NCBI GenBank assembly: GCA_027922465.2
Contig: BQMF02000327.1
Location: forward strand, 186,001-250,000
Length of the DNA stretch: 64,000 nucleotides
Source of the DNA: Turritopsis dohrnii
Lineage: Eukaryota; Cnidaria; Hydrozoa; Anthoathecata; Oceaniidae
Direction: 5' to 3'
Shown here: piece by piece, positions 10,766-21,700 of the stretch
Layout: each line of letters begins with the position of its first letter
Numbering within the stretch: the stretch's first letter is position 1
Notes under the pieces: generated by a model
The model's database searches: none
The model's input: the letters and a program-made list of their open reading frames with translations, nothing else
Told to the model about the DNA's origin: nothing
Made by a program: the position numbers and the translations under genes

Positions 10766-11734
10766 TTGAGTTCATTCTAATAATATAACATTACATGATT
10801 ATTTAAAATGATTTTACTTAGGAAAGATCATACTAATAAGTTATTACTATCGAAATTTTATGTTCTTATTAATTTATATGTCCGTTTTACTATTTCAGGT
10901 GTATATCGTGTTATCACAAGTAATCAATAGTGATCAAATCAAGTAATCATCTTGTACACTTAAAACAACGGAACTGCTGAACCAAAGACAGGAGTAACCA
11001 ATGTCAAAGTGAAGTGTTGGGCATTTCCAGCCACATGTGTTAAAAAATAATACTCAGGAAACGTTCATTCAAAGATATCTTCAGTGATAATTCATTTGAA
11101 AGGAACGGCACATTAAAGCATGTTTTAAATTGAATTTTTGACATTTAAAGTTTCGAAACTGAATGTTGATTGTCATCTCTGGGTTAATGTAAACATTTTT
11201 GGAAAAAGTTTGGAAGATGCCTGTTGTATTTCTTGTTGGTTTTAACTTCCTAGTGCTACTTTATTCTTGTGAAAAAATAATATTTGAGTGTGTATAATTT
11301 TTACGCAGGGTACTTTACAACTGTGAGTGTCAGAAATTTTTGATTCAAAAATTGGAACTGAAAATTACTGATTCGTAAAACATTTTTCCATCTCCATCTC
11401 ACGTTCACATGATGAAATTCTTAAATAAACATTATCAGACTATTAGACCCGACCTCATTTTGATTCGTTATATTTTGACATGCTAGTTATTTGATTATAA
11501 GTTCTTCATAATAGAAGTTCTTTATTTTGATTCGCAATATAACTAAAATGTACATTGTATTGATAGGCAAAAGTAACATTCTTTCGGTTTGATATAGATG
11601 AGCATTCACGCACACCGTTACGCATTCAACTAGCTCGTCGGTATTTGTCGAATGAATATCCGGCTTTCACGCATTCCATATTTTCGCTGGCGAACGGGTG
11701 ATTACAGGCACCCGCTCCGCAAACCTTATATACC
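10766..11734. other. intergenic stretch, nothing recognised
   Basis: No coherent coding frame or repeat is seen in about 970 bases of AT-rich sequence. Confidence 0.5.
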
Positions 11735-11738
11735 TTAA

Positions 11739-12365
11739 AGGGAAGAAGTTGTTCGCGGAAGAAATTTTTGTGGAATATATTTTTGCGGATAAATGACCCA
11801 AAAATGCCATATTTTACGAAAGAAATTTTTGCGGATGGCGACCTCAAACGAGATTTTGCGGAATTAATTTTTGCGGATGCAAGAAATTTAGTAAAATCGA
11901 AAGTCGGAAAACACTTAATTTAGTACCTATTAAGGTTAATGTAACGGATGCAACTGAGTATATTACTCAGTCTCGGTCTATTCCTCATGAAGGAAAAGAG
12001 CAAAAAACAATAAGCAAGAAAAACTGTCATGCCTCAGCCGCCGAAATAAGATCGTTTTTCAAAGTAAAAGCAACAGTACCTGCAAGTGCTGATGCTGCTT
12101 GTATTGTTCATGACAAAGAGTAATAAATAAGTCCTTAGATGTTCAATAACCTCGCCTTTTTCAAGAACCTTTTTTATTTTCCAAACGTTTTGTAAAGACG
12201 AGACTTTTATTTACATGCAAAGCAAAGTGAAAAATAAGTTCTTTACGGGTGAAAAATTTCGAAAATTTTGCGGAATTTGTTTTTTCGGATTTGAGCAAAG
12301 TCCGCAAAAATAAGTTCTGCAAAAAAAAGTTCCGTACAAATTTCTTCCGCAAACAATTTCTTCCC
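11739..12365 (+). mobile_element. TTAA-flanked element with GGGAAGAA...GCGGAAGAAA ends
   Basis: TTAA at 11735-11738 and 12366-12369 flank inverted ends: AGGGAAGAAGTTGTTCGCGG on the left, mirrored by AACAATTTCTTCCC on the right. Subterminal TTTTTGCGGA words are repeated inward. TTAA duplication is typical of piggyBac. An 81-codon frame without ATG (11881-12123) lies in the middle. Confidence 0.7.
11881..12123 (+). other. open frame inside the TTAA-flanked element, unrecognised
   Basis: Eighty codons plus stop with no ATG at the start. It contains VTDATEYITQSRSIPHEGKE and AEIRSFFKVKATVPAS. Composition looks like real protein (few AT-driven Lys/Phe/Asn runs). Possibly an exon of the parent transposase or a captured fragment. 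No family is assigned. Confidence 0.35.
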
Positions 12366-12375
12366 TTAAAGTATT

Positions 12376-12560
12376 GATTCCATTTTCATGCTCCCTACTT
12401 ACGGATATTGATCCCGGAATACAATAATCGAAAAGAAAATAGGGTGCTTGATCCCTATATTCCAATATATTTACTTATGCTCCCTACATTCCCATTGGCG
12501 TTCCCAAATTTCCAACCATGATCCCTAAATTCCAATCGTAATCCCTTAATTCATGAAAGG
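12376..12560 (+). repeat. degenerate tandem repeat, GATCCCTAAATTCCAA-like unit
   Basis: About eight diverged units of (A/C)TGATCCC(T)AAATTCC. No coding content. Confidence 0.6.
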
Positions 12561-12870
12561 ATGTTTGGCTTCCGTTAATTTTGCTTAGGCCTCATTTACC
12601 GTAAAGAAGATGGTAGCTCTGACTGCTGCTAGAGGCTGACTGTTGTTGTTTTAGATTTTCCTTCTTTAGACAAATTTCCTTTCCTTTGTTATTATTTTTC
12701 GAGAGTGGTGTTGCAGCATAAGCAGTGACTGACTTAGAGAGAAAGTGTGAATTAGGTGAACTGTGTATAAATTACAGGGTGTGAAGTGAAAATTAGTCTC
12801 ACAGATAGAAAGCGCGGAGAGTCGTGGTGTTGTGTTGGTGCAAGGAGTGTGGTGCAATATAAGTGTATAG

Positions 12871-13065
12871 TGGGGTGCATTGTCCTGTTCTTGTGTCCTT
12901 GTCAATGGTGATTTGTTTCAGTGTGACGTACAAATTCCTTCCTTTGAAGTTCCCTTTTCCTGTAACTGCTGTGGTAATTTCACGATCTCCTGCCCCTTGT
13001 GTTTGTGTGAGCTGTGCGTTTTGTGTGATGGCGATGTAAATGAGTCATCAATCAAATTTATTTAA
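12871..13065 (+). other. cysteine-rich open frame, unrecognised
   Basis: Open from 12871 with no ATG. Reads SCSCVLVNG, SCNCCGNFTISC and CPLCLCELCVLCDGD: about 14 cysteines in 65 codons, many in C-x(1-2)-C pairs. It could be an exon of a metal-binding or extracellular protein, or chance in a GT-rich patch. No splice partners were found. Confidence 0.2.
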
Positions 13066-13344
13066 TACGTTGATCCGACGGGTTTACAAACCAACCCTCA
13101 CTTATGACAAGTTTTAAAAATTGATAAAGATATAAAGTTAGGTCAGACTAAGCTTACATATGTAATCAACCATGGTATAGTACCTTATTTTCGATCAAAT
13201 ATGTTTGATGAAGCTCAGAGGTTTCAGATATATTGCATATTCTTTGATGAAAGTTGAGTGGAAAATTTAAGGAGTGTGAAATGGTTGTTTTTAGTTCGAT
13301 GCTGGAATAACAAAATTAATTGTGTAGTTGTTAGATACCCAAGG

Positions 13345-13496
13345 TCTTCATTTTTTTGGTCATTGAAAAAGCATCGAAAAAGCAAGTTAAAAGAGGAAGC
13401 AATCTAAAACGAGCACCTGATAGTTCTAAAACACAACTGAAAACATTAGAAGATCAGTATGAAGAATTGGATATTAAAAGGAGAAAACTAAAGTAG
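13345..13496 (+). pseudogene. Lys-rich coiled-coil-like coding tail, better copy
   Basis: An open frame ending at a TAG (13494-13496): VIEKASKKQVKRGSNLKRA, then DSSKTQLKTLEDQYEELD and KRRKLK. Heptad-like leucines (LKTLEDQYEELDI) suggest a short coiled coil plus a nuclear-localisation-like KRRK. A related, frameshifted copy is at 3840-3985. The parent protein is unknown. Confidence 0.4.
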
Positions 13497-13890
13497 TTTT
13501 TTAATGGTTTTTTAATAGTTAGGGTTAGTGTGTTGCTTTTAATTGGTAACCTGTAGATCTCACGATTAGTTCAAATTCTATTCTCTGATTTTTATCAAAT
13601 ATTTAGACCTCAATTCCATTAACTTGTTTAAACTTAAGTATTTAAGTACAAAGTGTAGGACACAGTACTGCAACCTAGTGTAACCACCTAGTGTAACAAT
13701 TTTAAGAAATGTGCTGTAGCTATTCTATTGCTACATCATTTCAAAATTTCATGTTGCTAATTTATGTAAGATCCATGTAGTACTGTTTCTTAACTTTTTG
13801 AGAAAATTTACTAGTGTTGCTTATAAACGTGTTGCCTATAAAAAAAACCTCGTGTAGTCCTTTAGGCTTTCCCATTCCACCAAATTTGTT
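13497..13890. other. intergenic stretch, nothing recognised
   Basis: AT-rich sequence with two CACCTAGTGTAAC-like words at 13675-13700. No gene is seen. Confidence 0.4.
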
Positions 13891-14135
13891 ACAGTTAAAC
13901 CTGCTTAAGACAGAGGCTCAAAAAGCTGTGTTATTAGTAGTTTTCGGCAGGTGGTTATTTTCTAAAGTATTTAGCTGGGAACTGATTCCGAATCGAGAAA
14001 ACGGACTACAGTGGACTCTCTATAATTCGACTTTCCATTAACTCTCCACAATTCGAACTGGATCAGTAGTTTCCTTCTGAAACCTAGCAATATCACTCTA
14101 TATAACTCGAACTCTCCATAATTCGAATGGTTTTA
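13891..14135 (+). mobile_element. pogo/Tigger-like terminal repeat fragments
   Basis: Two terminal-type motifs: CAGTTAAACCTGCTTAAGAC near 13893, and CAGTGGACTCTCTATAATTC near 14010 followed by repeated CTCTCCATAATTCGAA. The second matches the start of the Tigger derivative at 17589. No matching right end is seen. Confidence 0.5.
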
Positions 14136-14516
14136 TTTATTACGGCTTCATAGTAAGATGGTCAGCCAGAAAACAGGGCCCGCGCTATGAATTTGAAAGT
14201 AGAGGGGCCACATTTTATACTGAAAAATTTTGAAATCGGCAATTTAGAGTGAAGGCGCCACCATGGTTGGCGCCGGAGGGCAAGGGCAGTTTTTGCAATT
14301 TTGACGGCTCTAGATTGGCTAACAGTGTACTGATTCCTAAAGATTTATACACCTACAATAATCTTTAAAGCATTTTTAAAGAGGACTCCAAAGGTAATTA
14401 TAACTATAACAATATAGTATATATACCATAAATCAGAATCCACAAATTTCGCAAAAATATTTTTTCTGGATGGTTTTAAGGCAACAAATTCGTTGGCTAT
14501 ATTTACCAAAGAAATG

Positions 14517-14825
14517 TTATCCGTAAGTTCTTTGTGAAAGGAAAGCTGCCAAAGAGTTGAAACACCTTTGAGTCATTGTTGCTCGAAGCCAAGTTTTCAA
14601 TCTGCGTGCAAAAGAGAATGATCGCTCGGGTGTTGCACTTGTAGCTGCACCAACAAGGACTAGCTTCATCAACTTGATGATGTTTCCAAAGGGATTTCTT
14701 TCTAGTGCGCCGCTTGATTTGACTATATTGTCTGTTATCTCCTCGAAATGAGCAACCTTTTCAGTTTTAAAAACGAGAGCGCAGAACTTGGATTTCGGCA
14801 GGCAGTGCAGAGATGTCAAGGTCAT
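14517..14825 (-). pseudogene. hAT transposase C-terminal dimerisation fragment
   Basis: Contains KLMKLVLVGAATSATPERSF, RRLKTWLRATMTQ and NSLAAFLSQ. The pattern (small-residue run, then S-x-P/S-E-R-x-F-S, R-x-K-T-x-L-R-x-T/S-M-x-x-x-R) is the hAT dimerisation region. Only this C-terminal part is present. Upstream it abuts an unrelated plus-strand fragment (14820-15174), so the element is broken. Confidence 0.8.
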
Positions 14826-15174
14826 GTTACAAAGGAGAAACTACTTGAAACGTGATTCACCAGCATATTTGGCTCTTCAGAAGGTCATACAAGGCAAGAA
14901 GCTGCTTTCCGAATTAACCAAATTTTGTCATACAGGTAATTTGGAGGTTTATCACTCTGTTATCAACAAATATTTTTCTCCATTTTCTTTTCATGGTATG
15001 ATTGCTCGTACTCAGCTTGCAATTTTGGATTTAAATAGTGGCTCAGACAACAAGCAAGCTGCTACAAAGGAAGGCACTTTAAGGTACAAGCAAGTGTTTT
15101 TCAAGGTCACGCAAAACTGGGTCGTAAAGAAAATTAAAACAAAGAACGAAAGGAAATACTTAGAAGAGTTATGA
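14820..15174 (+). pseudogene. C-terminal fragment of a transposon-type protein, family unnamed
   Basis: Plus-strand frame with QRRNYLKRDSPAYLALQKVI, LTKFCHTGNLEVYHSVINKY, FSFHGMIARTQLAILDLNSG, RYKQVFFKVTQNWVVKKI and NERKYLEEL. From memory this resembles a tail shared by uncharacterised proteins in fish, molluscs and cnidarians (F-x-Y-x-x-M-x-A-R-T-x-L-A-x-L-D). After the stop, a shifted frame continues with IAPIKKPNK, as such proteins do. The lack of upstream domains marks it as a remnant. Confidence 0.5.
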
Positions 15175-15289
15175 TTCAACCAAGTGAGGCAAAAGAGAAG
15201 AAACCCTGGGTTTTCCCCTGCCAGACATCGGAGAAAGAACATTGCGCCGATAAAAAAACCAAATAAAGGAGGAGGAGGCAATCATGGGG

Positions 15290-16117
15290 TTTTTATCATG
15301 ATCATGTTTGTATAACTGTTAAAGAGTTTTTTAGTTTACTTTCATTACTCATCTGAAAACGAAGTGTCTTTATTGTCATCTGACGGAAATGCTTCACGTA
15401 TGGCTGACACTACACATGAAGGTATAACTTTTCTGACTCCTTTTCCGAGGCTTGCGTAAATTCACCAAACGTATTGACGATAAGCAGCATATTGGTAGTT
15501 TCTAAAAAGCGGGGAGACTGTTTTATGAGGAAGTCATTGTTAGTACTTAATCAAGAAGCCTTAAGCTAGCCGCATTCCGGACCAACATGTTAATAATACG
15601 GCTAGCTTTAGCAGTACTTTTTGCTTTGTTTTCAAGGAATTTTTTTTGAAAAAGAAAAAATGACTCCTACTCATTTTTTTTATCTTTCGATTTCCCAGTA
15701 AATTCATGTAGTGCCGCCATTGTATTTTCTAATACACTCTTTTCCATGCATAAGGTATGAAATGTTGTTGTAAGAGTAATACATTCTTTGCCTATAACAG
15801 AAAGTCTAACGTTATTTTCCCCCCGTCTGAACTAGCAAGCTTTAATAAAGGCCGGTGCTCTTATGCATATAATTAATCGGTCTCTCCTTCTTTGTGAGCC
15901 TGTATTTAACAAGAGAACAGTGAAAGTATTCTGAATAAGCACTATGTCGGAGTACAATGTCAATGAGAGATTTTTTTCAGCAAATTTTACTAACACCTGC
16001 TATATGTTGTGAAGACATAAACATTTAATTTTTTAAAAAAAAAAGATGATTGAATTATAAATATAACTCAGTATAGTAACATTAAATTATAAATTATTAA
16101 AAGAAAATTACCTATAC
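15290..16117. other. intergenic stretch, nothing recognised
   Basis: About 830 bases. A TTAATAAAGG patch and an A-run at 16030-16045 are noted. No coding frame. Confidence 0.4.
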
Positions 16118-16415
16118 CTTCATACAATTCGTCAGCAATTCCATTCATTTCCTTACAGCAAATACTCTTTATAGTATAATCATAGTGTACCTCGGTAGTC
16201 ATTGATTGGCAATTTTGACAAAGGCACCACTCTGTATTTCCAGTACGATTGCTTTCAGTACCGTCGCTTTCAGAACCATCGCTTTCAGAGCTATCTGTTT
16301 CTTCATTTTTTGATGAAGATACCGTTGGCTCAAAACTATACGGAACTATCTCGTTATTTAAAAATTTTGTATATATAAATTCTAAAAAACTGTCATCACT
16401 GCTACTTTCAGACAT
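16118..16415 (-). CDS. first exon of a P2X7-cytoplasmic-tail-like protein
   Basis: From the ATG at 16415 it reads MSESSSDDSFLEF, IVPYSFEP, an acidic Ser/Glu/Asp repeat (SSESDGSESDGTESN), then NTEWCLCQNCQSMTTEVHYD and SICCKEMNGIADELYEG. The exon ends at a GTATAG donor after 16118. The arrangement P-Y-x-F-E-P, acidic stretch, W-C-x-C-x-x-C-x-x-M-x-T-E...C-C-x-E matches the zinc-binding intracellular domain of P2X7 receptors. That domain is common as stand-alone proteins in fish and cnidarians. Downstream exons were not found below 16060, so this may be a stranded exon. Confidence 0.6.
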
Positions 16416-16445
16416 GTTTCTTTTTCTCGTATAACCATATAACAC

Positions 16446-17430
16446 CAGCTACATTTATTTTGAACTTTTTACGTCATTATGAATTGTCGGCTCCAGATCC
16501 CAAACTTTTCAGCGATCTTGAAAAAAAAAAACCGACTTTATGCAACAAATACAAAGAGCTCGTTCATGTAGAAGGACCTTTCGCTTATAAAATTGTGATT
16601 TTTAAAGTTATATTAACAGATAGGTAAAAAAAGTAGAAAAAGATTTTGAAAAAAATAAATTTTAAGTTTAGTTTTCCTTTAGTTTGTCAAAAATCTATTG
16701 TTGGTCCTTCAGGATGAACTTGCCTAGAACAAGAACAATTAAGTGCTAAAAAGGACTGAAATAATCACTGCAGTGATGTAAACATAGTCACTTTTGACTA
16801 TGATGGAAAAAAGAGCCAGATGGCACAAAACGGTAGCAGCAAGCATATCACACTGGTGGAAAACAGGCATAACCAATAATATGTTAATACATAATATGAT
16901 TAGTTAGTGTAAATAGGGCTTAATCATAAAACACCAGATATTAATTTATTAAAGACAAAAGAATTATACAGGTGTGAGTCGAATTTTTTTTAAGACCATG
17001 TGTAGAAAAAAAACAACAAGCGTTTCCTTGAGAAAAAATAATTTTAATTATAATATCATGAAATAAAAAACTCGAACAAATTAATGCCTTGAACTAGATC
17101 TTTGAAAGTCTTTTAATGCACAAAAGTAGTAGCTCACAAAACGAGGGAACAAGAAGTTTTGAACTGATATAGGCTTTACGAACAAGAAAAACAATATAAC
17201 ATAACAATATAGCATAAGTAACAAAAAGTTCCATTTTTTTATGCAGACCTACTTGATTAATATTCATTCTTTCGTGAATTTTGATATAATAGCAACGACA
17301 ACGTCCTTTTAAATGTTTTAAATGTAAAAACTTCGAAAATTCAAATGGAGGCTGGGTTCCTTTCATCAGAAATTACTATACATACATTGCGTTATTAGCG
17401 GAGCAGGAGTCCACGGGTGTTTTAATACGA
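16446..17430. other. intergenic stretch, nothing recognised
   Basis: AT-rich, with poly-A runs. The frame at 17094-17366 lacks any recognisable domain. Confidence 0.5.
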
Positions 17431-18455
17431 TATCGGGGAAACAAAATTCGGGGAAAAGTGTCCAATTTCTTGGATGGGGGTGATTAAAATTTTTCCCGAC
17501 TTTTCTGTACCCGACCAAAAATTTCCCCCGACTTTTTCCCCGATAAGGCATACAATAACTCAGACGTTATTGCAATATCTTGATTATACAGTGGACTCTC
17601 GATATAACGAACCCCCGATATAGCGAACATCTCGATATAACGAACCGAAGTCCACTCCCCTTGAATTTTGCATTAAGAAACTCTTTTAAATCCTTTCTAT
17701 ATAACGAACCTCCGATATAGCGAACTCTCGATTTAACGAACCAAATTTTTCGTCTCTTAAACCCAAAAATCCTCGATATAACGAACTCAAAGTAATAAAT
17801 GCTACAAAAAAAAATAATAAAAACAATTTTTGCATCGTGCAGAGTGAAATTTATGATTCAGAAGAAATCAAACGTTCCGAATCGGACAAAGAATCTAAAA
17901 ATATACAAAGCTATACAAGGCAATCCAAAAGAAGGTGAAGTGTGTACGACGAGTGAATCGAGATGAAAATATCTCCATAACAGATAAATATAAAGCCCTG
18001 CAGAAAATTGTGGAGGGTGAAAGTACAAAGTACAAACAAGAGCATTACAGAGGAATGTGACAGAAAGAAAAATACTGTTTCAACGTGGGTGTAGCAAAAA
18101 ACAAGAGGAAAATCACCCAATGTTTCGTGTCTATTTGAAGTCGTTATCGTTATACTTTGAAACGGGATCCTAGCTGAAAATACGAATTTAAAGTATTTTG
18201 TTCGAAAAGGTTACGAGATTTAAACGATTTTGGCAAAATTTTCCGACTTTTTCACACCTTTCGATATAGCGAACTCTCGATATAACGAACTTTTTTCAAT
18301 TTCCCTTGGTGGTTCGTTATCGACAGTCCACTGTATTCTTTCATATTGAACATAATTAGTCGGGGAAAAGCGACTAATTTCAAAATTTAGTCGGGGAAGT
18401 GACTAAAATATCCTAAGGTGACTAAAATTTTCCCCAACTAAATTTTTTACCTTAC
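17431..18455 (+). mobile_element. GTCGGGG palindromic element split by a Tigger insertion
   Basis: The left part (17431-17586) carries TATCGGGG and CCCCCGACTTTTTCCCCGAT. The right part (18336-18455) carries AGTCGGGGAAAAGCGACTAA. Together they match the unsplit copy at 6062-6300, with the Tigger derivative in between. Confidence 0.7.
17589..18333 (+). mobile_element. pogo/Tigger-type deletion derivative, TA target duplication
   Basis: The left end CAGTGGACTCTCGATATAAC and the right end GGTTCGTTATCGACAGTCCACTG are inverted repeats with TA on both sides (17587-17588 and 18334-18335). Subterminal GATATAACGAAC words repeat inward. The interior (about 17930-18115) still encodes a broken helix-turn-helix: VNRDENISITDKYKALQKI, then in another frame ITEECDRKKNTVSTWV. 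This is the N-terminal DNA-binding part of Tigger/CENP-B-like transposases. The DDE domain is gone. Confidence 0.85.
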
Positions 18456-18772
18456 TAATGCATCTTTGACAATCGGACCACCCAAACAAAAGATCCTGTT
18501 AGCATCAGGGGTCTGGGGGTAAAATAACATGACTATTATGTTAATATCAGCAAATAAGGTGGGGGATAAATTCTACAAGCCTTTGACCAAGTCATGTTTT
18601 ATTCCTAAAAAAAACGTCCCATTGTCCTTCTTGACGTACTTATGTACACACGTAACACGTGACGGAATGACGGAAATGCTTTCGTCGCGTCTCATATCGA
18701 TGGCTCATTATCCAACATCAAACTGTCGTTTCAAAGCAGTCGGTAAATTCACTGTCTAAGCAGTGAGTTGTA

Positions 18773-21700
18773 TTATCCAGCGAAGAGTTCTCCGATATAA
18801 ATCTTTTTATCGCTACTGCAGGAAGCCACTATAAACAAGATAATGCAGATCTCCGTAATCTGATTGGTTCACACAGTTATGTATTTCGCAAAGGGCGAAT
18901 CAGATTGTAGAAAATAAACGTGGTCACACTTTTCATTATTCATTTACTTAACCGGTCAGGAAAAAGTTCGTCCATTTGGACAGATTGCAGGCGCAACAGT
19001 GCATTCAAAATTCAGGTCTCTGTGATCTGATTGGTTCATACATTTACAAAATTTCCACATGACCAATCAGATTGCAGAAAATAAACCTGGTCAACACTTT
19101 TCATTGTTTATTTACTTATCCGGCTTGTAAATAAAAGCTCGTCCATTTGGACAAACAATCGAAAGATAGTCTCCCATATAAATCAGGTGAAGAAGCCACT
19201 TACAGATGGGCTCGTCCGGATGGAAATCCACATCGTTAACGGAACCATTATGACCAGGTAGTTTGTATAATATCTTTCTTGTCACCGTATCCCAGACATA
19301 TACGAATCTAAAGCAATAACAAAAAGCACTTCGCACCCAGTCGGCAAAAAAAGTCAAAAGTCACTGCGAGGAAGAGCATTTTCATTGAAATAGTACGTAT
19401 ACTTCTATAGAAATGTACTCCTCCGCAGCGATTTTTCAACAAATTTGCCTGGTAGGCAGAGACTACTCATGCCTGCTGCTTTCAATAGTCGAATCTTATT
19501 AGAGATACATCGCAATAAGGTCGGGGAATCAGGGTTTATTCCCAGTCGGCAAAAATGTCAAAATGTCACTGCAAGAAAGTGTATTTTCATTGAAGCACTG
19601 TGTATAATTCTATATACTACTCTCGACTCTCTTCACTGTGAATATTCCAAAAATTTTGTCCACAAGCTTAAGAGCTAGATGAAGTAATCTTTAACGAAAT
19701 ATATAACAAGAAAGTTCTTCTCCAAGTTTATGCTTTATAGTACCAAGTTACTGTCATGCTAGAATATTGACCACAAGTTATTCGCGTTTTCTGATAACAT
19801 AAATAACAATACCTGTCTGCTGAACCAGCAGCTATATACCTCCCATCAGGTGACCACGCACATTTCAGTAGATTCTAAATGAAGGATTGGCTGAGCAGAA
19901 CAAAGAAAGGTATCGTGGTAGGGAATTGATTGAGCAGGCCCTTCACATAAATCTCACAGACACAAATTACGAAATCATGAGAGGATGAACAGGTAACAAA
20001 TTTAATAAGAAAAATTGAAGGTCCAGAAATTAAAAGGTCATGAAATTAAACTTCGACTATCTAGTTGCCAGACAGATTCCCCTGGTCAGGCAGTGTTACA
20101 TTTTTAACCCGTAGACGTATACGTACCTTTTCAAAATTATGGTGACCTCCCATGAATATTTTCAAACAGCGTTCTGCTGGAGCGAAAGGTCGGATATCCC
20201 AAATACGCACTAGAACATTCAAACAGAAACCGATAATTTCACACACAGACAAAATCGAGGCGAACGGATCCAGTTCTTAAAAACTTCCTGGTATTACTTG
20301 ATCAAGTGTGGTGGTGTGGTGGTGTGGTGGTAGGTTATCTGATGGAAGTGATGCTTTGATCAAGTGTGGTGGTAGGTTATCTGATGGAAGTGGTGCTTTG
20401 AAGCCAAATACGAAAATAAACTCACTGTAAACATTCATCTCGTGAAAACTTGCTTTTGGATTAGCAATTGGATTTACGAGTTATAAAAATTTCATAGTTT
20501 TTATACTAGGTATCACTCTGTTAAAATAAACGAAAGGAAATTGAAAAGAATAATGTAATCCGAGGAAAAGAAATTTCCATTTACGATTGTTCAAGTTCTT
20601 GATAGTCTTTCGTGAAATGTCAACATGTGGATCTTTCAATGAGATTGAGTCACGGAAAATTCGAGTTTCAAGACCAGAAACAATCCAAAACTCACCTGTG
20701 TTGTCCATAGCATTGGAAAGAAGGAAAGAACCATCTGGACTCAACCGAAAACCAGTGGGCGAGTCAGTGTGACCAGACATTGTCAACATGACATCATTTT
20801 TACGTAAATCCCAAATCTACGATGGTAGAAGGAAACTTTTTAAACTTTTTGTAAGTGTTAACAATTACAGTTACAGTTGATGATCAGAGAGGCCTAAACT
20901 TAAGATATACCTAAACAAACAAAAGGTCCAAATTTCACATTGAGAAAATGATATTCACAAATGAAAAAAATGGGTTTGAATGATCAATGAATGTCTCACC
21001 ATATCAGCGATAGCAAGAAAATATTCAAGGCCCTATAATTTTGTCAGTGAAAAACTTGAAATTGAAACTGGTCAAAAGGTTATTGGCTGCAATCCTACAC
21101 AAGGAAAGAACAAGCGAGAACCTATCGTATGAACTACTTAGCACTGCTGGAGAGGACAGAAGCAAGTTGAGCCTTCCCAGCGAGCGTATGAAACGTTCGC
21201 TACATGGGTTCAGGTACATGCAGAGACGTTTAAACATAATAAGAGAAAACAACAAGGAAACATCCTAGAATCAAATTTTGAAGTAAAAAGGATTTTCGGT
21301 ACCTTAATGATATTGTCTATCCCACCAGATATGAACTGACTTGCATTGTCATTGAAACAGATAGCTGTCACCTAAAACATTAAAATGCTATCCATCAAGA
21401 CGGGTATAAAAAAAACACAGGAGAGTTACTGTATCATCAACTCACTGGATACGTGTTTTGGAATGTTTGGATTGCAGCTTTTTTCCTTCTGTCCCAAAGC
21501 TATAACAAAAAGGAAAAAAATAAATATTACCAATTTTAAAAATCTTTTGAACTCTCAGAAGGAAAATTTTAATGGTAAAATATTCCAGGGACTAAAAATA
21601 AACATCAATTCTTCCATGCAAACCTCTTTTTAATCTCGGATGAAGAAATCAAAATACAATTTGCATAAAGTCTCGGTTCACAGATACTCACATCATCATA

